A DNA stretch of 64,000 bases from Cohnella terricola (lineage in GTDB: Bacteria; Bacillota; Bacilli; Paenibacillales; Paenibacillaceae). The position numbers were made by a program, and so were the translations under genes. The stretch spans positions 251,058-315,057 of the forward strand of contig NZ_VNJJ01000004.1 of NCBI RefSeq assembly GCF_007786475.1, given 5' to 3'. Below the pieces are notes generated by a model, which worked only from the letters and a program-made list of their open reading frames with translations, searched no databases and had not been told where the DNA came from. This document shows, piece after piece, positions 27,530 to 36,236 of the stretch (positions are counted from its first letter, which is position 1; the number at the start of each line of letters is the position of its first letter).

Positions 27530-28516
27530 ATGAGCCGACAACATATCGTAGTGGCGGAATGCCGCGACGGGGAGCTGCGGCGAGTGACGCTGGAAGCGAT
27601 CGCCGCGGCCAGAGCTTGCATGGCGGACGGCGACCGGCTCGCCGCCGTCCTGCCGCTTGACGGCGGCGCGGATGCCGGCGCCGCCGAAGCTTTGGCGCAG
27701 CGCGGCGTAGACGAGGTGATCGTCGTCGATCACCCCGTCTTGGGCCGCTATGCGCCGGAAACGCACGTCGCCGCCCTCTTGGCGGCGGCGACTGCGCTGG
27801 CGCCCGAAACGCGGTGGTGGCTCGGCCACACCGCGATCGGGCGCGATCTTGCCCCGCGGCTCGCGGCACGCCTCGGCGCGGGGCAGGTTTCCGATGCGAT
27901 CGGCGCCGCCCGCGGCGGCGACGGTCGCATCGTCTTCACGCGCGCGCTGCACGCGGGGAAGGCGCTCGAGCAGCGCGCCTTCCTCATGGACGCACCGGCG
28001 GTCGTGACCGTGCGTCCGAACAACTTCGCCCCGGCGGAAGCGATCGCCGGGGCAGCCGCGCCTATCCGCTCCGTGCCGTTCGACCCGCCGATCTCGCGCG
28101 TCGTCGTGCGCGACGTCGTGCAGCGGGTGTCCGGCACGGTCGATCTCGCGGAGGCGCGGGTCATCATCGCCGGCGGCCGCGGCGTGAAGAGCGCCGCCGG
28201 CTTCGGCCCGCTCGCGGAGCTCGCGGCCTTGCTCGGCGGTGCGGTCGGCGCTTCGCGCGGCGCCTGCGATGCCGGTTATTGCGATTATGCCCTCCAGATC
28301 GGGCAAACCGGCAAAACCGTCACGCCCGACCTCTATATCGCCTGCGGTATCAGCGGCGCCGTCCAGCATCTCGCGGGCATGAGTCGCTCGCGCGTCATCG
28401 TTGCCATCAACAAAGACCCCGACGCTCCGATCTTCGGCATTGCCGATTACGGAATCGTCGGGGATCTGTTCGAAGTCGTGCCCGCCCTGATCGCAGAGCT
28501 GTCCGGCGAATTCTAG
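27530..28516 (+). CDS. etfA: Electron transfer flavoprotein subunit alpha
   Basis: 328 residues. The C-terminal FAD domain is clear: [35 protein letters not shown], then [16 protein letters not shown] and [28 protein letters not shown]. It starts 9 bp after etfB with GAGAGGTGA as ribosome site. With EtfB it forms the FAD/AMP heterodimer linking acyl-CoA dehydrogenase to FadF. Very GC-rich; no defects seen. Confidence 0.95.
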   Translation: MSRQHIVVAECRDGELRRVTLEAIAAARACMADGDRLAAVLPLDGGADAGAAEALAQRGVDEVIVVDHPVLGRYAPETHVAALLAAATALAPETRWWLGHTAIGRDLAPRLAARLGAGQVSDAIGAARGGDGRIVFTRALHAGKALEQRAFLMDAPAVVTVRPNNFAPAEAIAGAAAPIRSVPFDPPISRVVVRDVVQRVSGTVDLAEARVIIAGGRGVKSAAGFGPLAELAALLGGAVGASRGACDAGYCDYALQIGQTGKTVTPDLYIACGISGAVQHLAGMSRSRVIVAINKDPDAPIFGIADYGIVGDLFEVVPALIAELSGEF

Positions 28517-28582
28517 CCTGTCTCGTTTCTCTTTCCCCTTTCGCCGCTATCCCTTTTGCTCAGTAAAATTTCCGAGATTTCT

Positions 28583-28766
28583 TTAACGGACATGAGGAGC
28601 GCTATTTCTCCTTTTGCTTATGTAACGAGGCCCAACGGACCTGACAGCCGTTATTCTCCCTCTGAACAATTTTTTCTCCTACTTCTGTCTGAATAACGGC
28701 ACCCGGGTCCATTAGATTTCTTGGAAGCCCATTTTCGCACAAATAACGGCATCTGGGTCCCTTAGG
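28583..28766. repeat. Four copies of a 25-bp element, two in each orientation (array D)
   Basis: Element AATAACGGC-N6-GGTCC-N-TTAG appears at 28692-28716 and 28742-28766 on plus, and inverted at 28632-28656 and, more diverged, at 28583-28608. Inverted arms AACGG/CCGTT give each copy a dyad. Steps are 49, 60 and 50 bp. No gene with a ribosome site overlaps it. A further diverged copy lies at 8911. Confidence 0.6.
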
Positions 28767-28869
28767 AAATGCAAACTCGATGCTACGAACATTATTCCGA
28801 AAACGATCCGCACCCCACTCCTGACTCTCTGGGATAATGACATAACAAATCGCAGAATAGTCCGGTTTT

Positions 28870-29345
28870 AACGAACTGGAGGAGTTGCAAACCCACTTCC
28901 CTACGTTTTAGTTAGGTTTTGCCGTACTAGAGGGACCATAGACGCAGTTTCCTGCAATCTAGTTAGGTTTTGCCGTACTAGAGGGACCATAGACGCAGTT
29001 TCCTGCAATCTAGTTAGGTTTCGCCGTACTAGAGGGGCCATAGACGCGGCTTCCTGCGATCTAGTTGGGTTTCGCCGTACTAGAGGGGCCATAGACGCGG
29101 CTTCCTGCGATCTAGTTGGGTTTCGCCGTACTAGAGGGGCCATAGACGTGGTTTCCTGCGATTTAATTGGGTTTCGCCGAACTAGAGGTACCGTAGACGT
29201 GGTTTCCTGCGATTTAATTGGGTTTCGCCGTACTAGAGGTACCGTAGACGTGGTTTCCTGCGATTTAATTGGGTTTCTCCGTACTAGAGGTACCGTAGAC
29301 CCTGATTCCTGTAATCTAGTAAGGTTTCGCCGAACTATGGCTAAT
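28870..29345. repeat. Intergenic tandem repeat array B, exact 51-bp period
   Basis: Nine units, each marked by GCCGTAC or a close variant at 28921, 28972, 29023, 29074, 29125, 29176, 29227, 29278 and 29329, plus a degraded unit at 28870. The step is exactly 51 bp throughout. Units carry TACTAGAGG, ATAGACG and TTTCCTGC blocks. Changes are shared between neighbours, as expected from unit duplication. Because 51 is a multiple of three, frames stay open on both strands, but no ribosome site or conserved start supports a protein. Confidence 0.88.
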
Positions 29346-29364
29346 CTCCCACGCTAGCATTCGC

Positions 29365-29408
29365 GCAAAGAAAAGCCGCAACCCATAAGGATCGCGGCTT
29401 TTCTTTGC
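29365..29408 (-). terminator. Terminator of the copper-amine-oxidase-N protein gene
   Basis: 15-bp perfect stem (29365-29379 with 29394-29408), A/T-rich at its base, immediately after the stop codon. Confidence 0.88.
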
Positions 29409-29409
29409 A

Positions 29410-30597
29410 TTACAGTTCCTCGCTGGAGATGACGATCGCGTTAGCGTCCAGCAGCCATTTGCCGTCCACTTTCTTCGCTTCGTTAAATACAATGGAACGG
29501 CTCTTGTCTTTCTGTCCGCTGGTCTCCACTTCCGAAACCATCGAAATCAGCAATGCGGCGCTATTCGCTCCGTCATAGCGGACGACCGTCCATTGCTCGC
29601 TCGTCACGTTAAACGTCGACATTTTGAACATTTCGGCGAGTGAAGCCTTTAACTGCTCTTTCTGCGGGAAATCAACCAGTGTCGCCACATAGGCGTCCGC
29701 ATTTTTATCGTTGACAGCTTTCGCCTGATCCTCGAAAGCTTTACCTATGGCCGCCCTGTCCGCTTCCGGAATTTTCGCGGCCTGCTTGAACATGCCAGGA
29801 ATGTCCGTATACTCCATACCCAATGTCTCGACATCGTAAATTTTCCAATCGCCTGCTGCGTCCTTATGCAGCGTGTAACGCACCTGCGATAGATTGTCAG
29901 GGTAGAAGTCGCCGCTGACTTTTTTCGTATCTTCGATCGCGATGACAACAGCGGTTTTATCGTTGAAAGATTGGATTTTCACATCCAAATAGCTCGTTTT
30001 CGTTTTGATGTTCTTAAAGTTCTCGCGAACGCTCTCTGCGTCCATAACGGTGTCGTCCGACAGCAGGCTCGTAATTCCGGTCGGGTCGTTCGATGCCTCG
30101 ATCAATAACAATTTGCTTAACAGAACGTGTATGGCCGTTTTTTCTTCTTCCGTCGGTCCTTGGAACGCGAGCGAGATCGTCTTCGTCTTACCGTTCCACT
30201 CGACCTTGTGATTCGTCAGCTCACCCGCTAACCGAAGACTAATATACGTACGGCCATCTTTGGACATCCATTCTCCAGTGCTCGGAACCGTTCGGCCGTT
30301 CACGATCGCGATGTCTCCGTCCACGGGAGCTTCAATCACGACGTCTTCCTTTTCGGCGTACACGATTTGTTCGAACAAATCCCATCCATACCCTAACTGC
30401 TTAAACAACGCGGAATATTCCACGTACGTTTTGCCTTTTACGATAACCATATTTTTGCCGAAGTTAGCGGCCTTCCCCTCGACAGTAACTTGTACCGCCT
30501 GTGCCGGGGCGTTCGCTGCCGAAGCGGTTCCGGCCAACCCGAATGCTGCTATCGCGGAAAACAATACGATTGCCAAACGTTTCAAAACGCACACCAT
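29410..30597 (-). CDS. Secreted protein with copper amine oxidase N-terminal-like domain
   Basis: About 395 residues. A signal peptide (KRLAIVLFSAIAAFGLAGTASA) is followed by a Cu_amine_oxidN1 domain (NMVIVKGKTYVEYSALFKQLGYGW, GRTYISLRLAGELTNHKVEW). Two NTF2-like alpha/beta domains follow, each with TAVVIAIEDTKK- or SAALLISMVSE-type strands. These domains are common in Paenibacillaceae wall or secreted proteins and are not oxidases. The start is probably ATG 30597, but GTG or TTG just inside is possible because no ideal ribosome site is seen. It follows the next gene upstream by about 110 bp. Confidence 0.82.
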   Translation of the reverse strand: MVCVLKRLAIVLFSAIAAFGLAGTASAANAPAQAVQVTVEGKAANFGKNMVIVKGKTYVEYSALFKQLGYGWDLFEQIVYAEKEDVVIEAPVDGDIAIVNGRTVPSTGEWMSKDGRTYISLRLAGELTNHKVEWNGKTKTISLAFQGPTEEEKTAIHVLLSKLLLIEASNDPTGITSLLSDDTVMDAESVRENFKNIKTKTSYLDVKIQSFNDKTAVVIAIEDTKKVSGDFYPDNLSQVRYTLHKDAAGDWKIYDVETLGMEYTDIPGMFKQAAKIPEADRAAIGKAFEDQAKAVNDKNADAYVATLVDFPQKEQLKASLAEMFKMSTFNVTSEQWTVVRYDGANSAALLISMVSEVETSGQKDKSRSIVFNEAKKVDGKWLLDANAIVISSEEL

Positions 30598-30707
30598 CTT
30601 TCTATTATGTATTCCAAGCCTTGCTCTATGAATCTTCTCTATTATAGCAGTAAGGCTGGGAAAATTAGCGCGCAAATCCAAACTTTTATCGGATTTTAAG
30701 CTCGCGA

Positions 30708-31277
30708 TCATCCGATCAGTTGCAGTTGCTGCAAATCCCGTATGCTCGGTGTTCGAAACCGCACTTTGACCTCATGTTCTCCCCATTCCAAATCTTTGAT
30801 TTTCAGCAATTTGGGCAGATCGCCTCCAATCGGAATGATACGGTCCGAGAACATAGATGCAGGTAGATCGATTCCTTTCAACTTCGCCGACTCCACGGAA
30901 GCGACGACGTTCGGATCGTGCCAGCTCAGCAGGTAGACGATCCGTAGGGCGGCGGGTACCTGGTCTTTCCAGATGATATTCAAGTCGGCCGTCATCCTGT
31001 TGCCGTTCAGCGAGAAGTTCGCTCCGGTCACGACGACGTCTTCCTCGACTTGCGGGTTATCCGCGATCGATTTCTTGGCCAGATTGTTCAGGTCGTCCGC
31101 GGTGAGGATCAACTCGAGCGACATTCTGCGCGCCATTTTGAGGGCTCGGTCCTCAAGCGGCACGTTCTGATACGCCAAATCAAGACTTTGATCCGGCCTG
31201 ATATAGTACAAGGCCCCCGTTCCCATAATGACAATCAGAAAAACGATCACGAACAAACCAATGAATAACTTTTTCAT
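30708..31277 (-). CDS. Membrane-anchored protein, possibly YpmS (DUF2140)-like
   Basis: 189 residues with one N-terminal membrane helix (KKLFIGLFVIVFLIVIMGTGALYYI) and an extracytoplasmic domain of beta-strand character (VEEDVVVTGANFSLNGNRMTADLNIIW). The overall size and the long single-anchor layout resemble YpmS-type proteins, but I cannot confirm the family. GGGGAT is the nearest ribosome site. It is upstream of the copper-amine-oxidase-N protein gene in the same orientation, likely one transcript. Confidence 0.65.
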   Translation of the reverse strand: MKKLFIGLFVIVFLIVIMGTGALYYIRPDQSLDLAYQNVPLEDRALKMARRMSLELILTADDLNNLAKKSIADNPQVEEDVVVTGANFSLNGNRMTADLNIIWKDQVPAALRIVYLLSWHDPNVVASVESAKLKGIDLPASMFSDRIIPIGGDLPKLLKIKDLEWGEHEVKVRFRTPSIRDLQQLQLIG

Positions 31278-31322
31278 TTTCTATCCCCTTCGATTTAGAC
31301 ATCCGAAAATCAAAAACAACGA

Positions 31323-31351
31323 TTGACTTCTCGGTCAGAGAAGCGTATAAC
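31323..31351 (+). promoter_or_regulatory. Promoter of the ilvA T-box transcript
   Basis: TTGACT (31323-31328), a 17-bp spacer, TATAAC (31346-31351). Confidence 0.75.
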
Positions 31352-31357
31352 AAAATA

Positions 31358-31631
31358 TAAATTCATTGACGGGAACACGTTGCCCGATCCCTTCGATCTG
31401 CAGAGAGTCGGCGATTTGCTGAGAGCCGACGGTCGAAACCCGGAACAATATCATCCCCGAGAAGCGGCGCCGAATCATTCCCTCGTAGGCGTCGACGGTT
31501 GCCCCCGTTACGGGACGTCGTATACACTATACGACACGCGAGCGCCTAACGTTGCAGCCTCCGGTTGCAAAGTCGGGAACGAGGGTGGTACCACGGATAA
31601 CTTCCGTCCCTTTTCAGGGGCGGTTTTTTTA
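31358..31631 (+). promoter_or_regulatory. T-box riboswitch controlling ilvA, probable Ile specifier
   Basis: The leader of about 270 nt ends with the T-box core AGGGTGGTACCACGG (31582-31596), directly followed by a terminator stem CCGTCCC/GGGGCGG and seven T. The core can pair with the 5' half of the stem to form the antiterminator. In the stem I region CGGAACAATATCATCC (31441 on) offers ATC, an Ile codon, as specifier. Uncharged tRNA-Ile binding would allow read-through into threonine dehydratase. The exact specifier loop was not folded by computation. Confidence 0.9.
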
Positions 31632-31684
31632 TACCCGAATACCGGGATTCCATTGATTTTATGATGACGGAAAGGATGATTTTC

Positions 31685-32962
31685 ATGTCCAATAACAACA
31701 GCAGCCAACCCGAATTCGCCGTGCCGCTCGCCGATATCCTGAACGCCCATCGCGTGTTGCAAGGCGTTGTTACACCGACGCCATTGCAGCATAATCGCGC
31801 CCTATCCGCCAAATTCGGATGCAACGTGTATTTGAAGAGAGAAGACCTGCAGATCGTTCGTTCCTTCAAAATCCGCGGCGCTTATTATTTGATCGCTTCT
31901 TTGTCCCCGGAAGAGCGGAGCCAGGGCGTCGTCTGCGCGAGCGCCGGCAATCATGCGCAAGGTGTGGCCTTTTCTTGCCAGCAACTAGATATTCCCGGAA
32001 TTATCTTTATGCCCGCCACGACACCAAGGCAAAAAATCAATCAAGTAAAGCTGTTCGGCGGAGATAAAGTCGAGATTCGCTTGATCGGGGACACCTTCGA
32101 CGATTCGTATGCCGAAGCGATCCGCTTCAGCGAAAGAGAAAATCTGCCGTTCGTCCATCCGTTCGACGACCCCCGGATCGTAGCCGGCAACGGTACCGTC
32201 GGCAAAGAAATCATCGAAGGCGGCGCGCCTTCCATTGATCTGCTGCTTGTTACGATCGGGGGCGGAGGGCTCGCTTCCGGCGTCTCCACCTACATGAAGG
32301 CGATCAGCCCTTCGACTCGCATCGTCGGGGTCGAACCGGAAGGTGCCCCTTCCATGCAGCAAGCGTTCCAAGCCTCTCAAGTCGTGACGCTCGCGGAAAT
32401 TGATAAGTTCGTGGACGGCGCGGCCGTCAAAAAGGTGGGGGAGCTGAATTACGCGATCTGCCGCGAGTTGCTTGACGAAGTTGTCGTTGTACCGGAAGGG
32501 CGCGTCTGCACGACAATTCTGGAGCTGTACAACGAACATGCGATCGTTGCCGAACCTGCCGGCGCGCTGACCGTAGCCGCGCTGACGGCTATGGACCCGG
32601 AAGAACTGCGGGGCAAGAACGTCGTCTGCGTCATCAGCGGCGGCAACAACGACATCGACCGTATGCAAGAGATCAAGGAACGTTCGCTAATATTCGAAGG
32701 CTTAAAACACTATTTCATGATCAATTTCCCGCAACGGGCAGGCGCACTCCGTGAATTCCTCGACGACGTGCTTGGACCTAACGACGATATCGTGCAATTC
32801 GAATATACAAAGAAACACAACAAAGAGAACGGACCGGCTCTGGTCGGCATCGAGCTGAAGAGCCCGGAAGATTACGACGGACTGCTCCAGCGAATGCGGA
32901 GCAAGGGACTGCATTTTATCGAACTGAATAAAGATCCCTTGTTATTTAATTTATTGATCTAA
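31685..32962 (+). CDS. ilvA: Threonine dehydratase (threonine ammonia-lyase) IlvA
   Basis: 425 residues. The PLP lysine motif is SFKIRGAYY, and GGGGLASG is the phosphate loop. There is a single C-terminal ACT-like regulatory domain (HYFMINFPQRAGALREFLDDVLG), as in the short B. subtilis IlvA. It makes 2-oxobutanoate from threonine, the first step to isoleucine. The start is ATG 31685, eight bases after AAAGGA; earlier ATG codons lie inside the leader. Regulated by the T-box upstream. Confidence 0.95.
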   Translation: MSNNNSSQPEFAVPLADILNAHRVLQGVVTPTPLQHNRALSAKFGCNVYLKREDLQIVRSFKIRGAYYLIASLSPEERSQGVVCASAGNHAQGVAFSCQQLDIPGIIFMPATTPRQKINQVKLFGGDKVEIRLIGDTFDDSYAEAIRFSERENLPFVHPFDDPRIVAGNGTVGKEIIEGGAPSIDLLLVTIGGGGLASGVSTYMKAISPSTRIVGVEPEGAPSMQQAFQASQVVTLAEIDKFVDGAAVKKVGELNYAICRELLDEVVVVPEGRVCTTILELYNEHAIVAEPAGALTVAALTAMDPEELRGKNVVCVISGGNNDIDRMQEIKERSLIFEGLKHYFMINFPQRAGALREFLDDVLGPNDDIVQFEYTKKHNKENGPALVGIELKSPEDYDGLLQRMRSKGLHFIELNKDPLLFNLLI

Positions 32963-32981
32963 CATACGATTTCTTAACCTG

Positions 32982-33003
32982 CCCGGGACCGAGAGGTTCC
33001 GGG
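32982..33003 (+). terminator. Weak terminator after ilvA
   Basis: GC-rich hairpin CCCGGGACC/GGTTCCGGG with loop GAGA and only a short T-rich tail. Confidence 0.5.
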
Positions 33004-33179
33004 TTCGTTCGCGTTGCATAGAGAATCGACATTTCATCCAAAATGATAATTACGTGGTTTCTCCATCAAAGACCCAATAATTTTCATCAGTCGCCATCCA
33101 TGCTTTTATCCTCGTTTTACATTCGGGGTTTACAGTGAAGAGAGAAGCAACGTTCCGATATGGGAAAACGAGGTGCGCC

Positions 33180-34367
33180 ATGACTGAGCCGAGAAAAATC
33201 TTTATTCTGTACGCGCGTTTCGGAGAAGGCCACTTGCAAGCGGCTTCCGCCTTACGTCAAAGCTTTGTTCAACAGGGCGAAGCGGAAGTCAAGCTGATCG
33301 ATCTGTTGGCCGAATCCCATCCGGTAATCAACGAAGTCAGCCGTTTCGTATATAACAAAAGCTACAACGTGCTTCCCCAAGTGTACGGCTGGGTGTATGA
33401 AACGACGAAAAGCATGAAGCCCGACTCCCTGTTCTCCTCTTGGCTGCATTCTTTCGGAGCGTTAACCCTGCGCAGGCTCATCGAGCGCGAACGTCCGGAT
33501 GCCATCGTTCATACGTTCCCGATGCTTGTTCTTCCTCTGGTCGCGCGCAAACTCCGCAAAAAAATACCGATGTTTAACGTCGTAACCGATTTCGATCTCC
33601 ACCGCCGATGGGTACATCCCGATGTCAGTAAATATTATGTCGCTACGGAAGACATCCGCCAGCAGCTATGCGAACTTGGCGTGGAGCCGCATCGCGTCGC
33701 CGCGTCCGGAATTCCGATCCGTCCCGGTTTTTTTCGCGAGTCGATTCAGAGCCTTTCATCCGCGGGCAGCCTCGGCGAATTTCAAAAACCGAACGTACTC
33801 GTCATGCCTTGCGTAAATTCCGCTCCGACCGAAATCGCAGCGATTTGTCGGAATCTTACTCGTCGATGCAACGCTCTTGTCACCGTCGTATGCGGGCGTA
33901 ATCAAATGATGCAAAGATATTTCTCGGATACTCTTCGCGGCGTCCCGGGCGTTACTGTGCTCGGATACGTGGAACAGATCGGCGAATTGATGGCGAACTC
34001 CTCTTGCATCGTCACAAAACCGGGAGGCCTGACGTTATCTGAAGCGCTGGCCTCCGAATTGCCGATCTTCCTCTATCGTCCCGTGCCTGGTCAAGAACGA
34101 AACAACGCCATCTATCTGGAAAGCAAAGGAGCGGCGGTCGTCTGCAGTTCCGTCCAACAGCTGCTAGGGGCGGTGTCGGAATTGTTGCAATCCCCGAACC
34201 GGCGGGAAGAAATGTTGCGGGCCATTCAGGCGCTGCGCAAAAAAGACGCTTCCGATGCCATCGCCTTGGATATCTCCCGCCAATTGAATATAATGGAAGA
34301 AGCGACTTCATCTACAGCAATGCCAACTATCCGCTACTGGGACGAATCGTCCCGTATTCGGACTTGA
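33180..34367 (+). CDS. UgtP/MGDG-synthase-like glycosyltransferase (GT28)
   Basis: 395 residues. The N-terminal MGDG synthase domain (KIFILYARFGEGHLQAASAL, EVSRFVYNKSYN) is followed by a C-terminal UDP-sugar-binding domain (CIVTKPGGLTLSEALASELPIF and a PVPGQERNNA loop). Family members such as B. subtilis UgtP or S. aureus YpfP add glucose to diacylglycerol, giving the glycolipid anchor of lipoteichoic acid. The start is ATG 33180 behind GAGGTG. An MFS gene follows 27 bp later. Whether it acts on diacylglycerol or another lipid is not visible. Confidence 0.82.
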   Translation: MTEPRKIFILYARFGEGHLQAASALRQSFVQQGEAEVKLIDLLAESHPVINEVSRFVYNKSYNVLPQVYGWVYETTKSMKPDSLFSSWLHSFGALTLRRLIERERPDAIVHTFPMLVLPLVARKLRKKIPMFNVVTDFDLHRRWVHPDVSKYYVATEDIRQQLCELGVEPHRVAASGIPIRPGFFRESIQSLSSAGSLGEFQKPNVLVMPCVNSAPTEIAAICRNLTRRCNALVTVVCGRNQMMQRYFSDTLRGVPGVTVLGYVEQIGELMANSSCIVTKPGGLTLSEALASELPIFLYRPVPGQERNNAIYLESKGAAVVCSSVQQLLGAVSELLQSPNRREEMLRAIQALRKKDASDAIALDISRQLNIMEEATSSTAMPTIRYWDESSRIRT

Positions 34368-34394
34368 TCGAAGACTGCAAAAGGAGATCTGCTC

Positions 34395-35606
34395 GTGAGC
34401 AAGGCATCCATTAAATCTATGCTTCAATCGGACATGCTGCTTTATTTGACGATTCTATATTTGATCGAATTCGTGCGGGGCGCGGCTTTGATCAGCTTTC
34501 TCCCGATTTACGGGAATAAAGCGCTGGGCCTTGACCTGGATGTCATCGGCGCGGCGATTACGGCGCATTACGTTACGGATACGGGACTAAAGCTTGCGAT
34601 CGGCTACCTGCTTGACCGCTTTTCAATCCGCACGATCGTTGCCGTCGGGTCGACGTTCTCGCTGGCAGGAATAGCTGCGCTGCAATTCGCGGACGTTCCT
34701 TGGGTGTTTATTACGGCTGCAGCTATTTACGGCGTCGGGATTTCTCCGATCTGGATCGTTTGTTTAACGAAAGTAAAAGAAGATCAACGTGCTACTCAGA
34801 TGGGATTTCTCTACACCATCTGGCTTGTCGGCATGGGAAGCGGTCCGGTCGTAATCAATCTGCTGCTCGATTACAGTCTGGAGCTGACCTATTGGGTCAT
34901 GACCGGCATATCGTTAGCCGCTTGGCTGCTCTCGCTGTTCATCAAGGGAGGCCGCAGCGTACATATCGACACGGTTCCTTTCGGCAAGCAATTGGCCATT
35001 CTCGGTTCACGCCTGCGGGAGATGCGACCTCTCTTGCCCGGAATGATCCTGCAAACGCTTGGAGCCGGAATGCTGCTTCCCATACTGCCAACCTTCGCGG
35101 TCAACGGTCTCGGCTTGACGGCTACCCACTACTCGATCCTGCTCATCATCGGCGGAGGATGTACGGTAATCGGACTGATTCCTATGGGTAAGCTGTCCGA
35201 TTCTTTCGGCAAAAAATGGTTCCTGATCGTCGGCTTCCTTGCGTTCGGTATCGTCTTGTTCGCATTGACTCAACACCCTCCGCTGGGCCTGGCTCTATTC
35301 TGGGCATTCGTGCTTGGCGTGTCTTACGCTGCCGTGCTTCCCGCGTGGAACGCTTTGCTCGCGACTTTCGTCCCTCCCGGACAACAAGGCCTTGGATGGG
35401 GCGTATTCTCTACGGTGGAAGGCATCGGCGGCATCATCGGTCCGATTATCGGCGGCTTCATCGCAACTCGATATGCCGAAGCATCCGTCATCGGACTAGC
35501 CGGAATATTGTTTATCCTCATCAGCATCTTTTACGTCTTCTTCCCGATTAGGCTGTTTAACAGCGAAGCAGGGCCCTTGTCCGCCGCCACCGAAGAAACA
35601 AAATAA
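34395..35606 (+). CDS. MFS transporter, partner of the glycolipid glycosyltransferase
   Basis: 403 residues, twelve membrane helices, with MFS loop 2-3 features (LLDRFSIRTIVAVGSTFSLAGIAAL) and the loop 8-9 repeat (GKLSDSFGKKWFLIVGF). GTG start behind AAAGGAG. The order GT28 then MFS in one operon recalls ypfP-ltaA of S. aureus, where LtaA flips the glycolipid across the membrane. A flippase role is thus plausible, but a simple drug exporter cannot be excluded. Confidence 0.78.
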   Translation: MSKASIKSMLQSDMLLYLTILYLIEFVRGAALISFLPIYGNKALGLDLDVIGAAITAHYVTDTGLKLAIGYLLDRFSIRTIVAVGSTFSLAGIAALQFADVPWVFITAAAIYGVGISPIWIVCLTKVKEDQRATQMGFLYTIWLVGMGSGPVVINLLLDYSLELTYWVMTGISLAAWLLSLFIKGGRSVHIDTVPFGKQLAILGSRLREMRPLLPGMILQTLGAGMLLPILPTFAVNGLGLTATHYSILLIIGGGCTVIGLIPMGKLSDSFGKKWFLIVGFLAFGIVLFALTQHPPLGLALFWAFVLGVSYAAVLPAWNALLATFVPPGQQGLGWGVFSTVEGIGGIIGPIIGGFIATRYAEASVIGLAGILFILISIFYVFFPIRLFNSEAGPLSAATEETK

Positions 35607-35737
35607 AGACTAGTCCATCAAAAGCGCGCTATAGCCGAGCCTTGCCTGCACATTCCCCTGATCCCTTAACGGCATAACGAACCTGGTCCCGTGGCAACCT
35701 AAGCAGGCAATGAAATGCATGCGAAGGAGGAATGGTC

Positions 35738-35881
35738 ATGTCGGGCAAGAACCCTTCCGCCAAGCAACAGGCGGCCAGGAAAGTCCAATCGGAGGCAGAC
35801 CGCTCAGGAACCGGCAAAGGGAAAGCGAGAGAACTCCAATCGGAAGCCGATCGGGCGGCCGTTCCAAAACACGGATTGTGA
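35738..35881 (+). CDS. Small basic protein with duplicated QSEADR motif
   Basis: 47 residues: MSGKNPSAKQQAARKVQSEA, then a GTGKGKARE linker and a second QSEADR. AAGGAGG six to twelve bases before the ATG and a downstream partner 13 bp away support translation. It is highly hydrophilic, with no signal and no known domain. It could be a spore-type small protein, but the SASP signature is absent. Confidence 0.65.
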   Translation: MSGKNPSAKQQAARKVQSEADRSGTGKGKARELQSEADRAAVPKHGL

Positions 35882-35894
35882 GGGAGTACGTCCA

Positions 35895-36173
35895 ATGAGC
35901 GAATCGAAAAAGATGGATCCGATGTCCGGAGAAAAAGTCGAAGTCGACGGCATCTACGAGAACGAGGCAGGGCAAGAGACTGAACTAAAAAGAGGCGACC
36001 ATTTCCCCTCGGATCTTATCCTCGGTAAGACGGAATGGGCGCTTACGGAGTTCAGCTTCGACAACCATCACGACGGGCGTACGGACCCGCGCCTCGTTCC
36101 CAAGGAAGATGATATCGACAAACAAGGCAAAATCGATCATCCCCGCCGCCAGATGGCCCGGGGGAAAAAATAA
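35895..36173 (+). CDS. Small acidic protein, YjzC-like
   Basis: 92 residues. The stretch GEKVEVDGIYENEAGQETEL then KRGDHFPSDLILGKTEWAL resembles the short YjzC-type proteins of Bacillus, with an extra charged tail. GGGAG precedes ATG 35895. It is in the same orientation as, and 13 bp after, the QSEADR protein gene. Function unknown; the family hint is from visual similarity only. Confidence 0.6.
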   Translation: MSESKKMDPMSGEKVEVDGIYENEAGQETELKRGDHFPSDLILGKTEWALTEFSFDNHHDGRTDPRLVPKEDDIDKQGKIDHPRRQMARGKK

Positions 36174-36197
36174 CAAGCGAGGCTCGCTCGCGACAAT

Positions 36198-36223
36198 AAA
36201 GCCCGACCTGGAGGTCGGGCTTT
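36198..36223. terminator. Bidirectional terminator
   Basis: 11-bp perfect stem AAAGCCCGACC/GGTCGGGCTTT with loop TGGA between convergent genes. Confidence 0.9.
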
Positions 36224-36236
36224 GACGTATCCGATC

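Noticed and set aside
28901-29357. Open frames on both strands across array B that would encode 17-residue peptide repeats
   Set aside because: No ribosome site, frames open on both strands because the period is a multiple of three, and composition follows the repeat, not a protein.
35655-35700. Further copy of the AATAACGGC element near 35.66 kb
   Set aside because: Only the first block and a GGTCC match, with wrong spacing; too weak to count.
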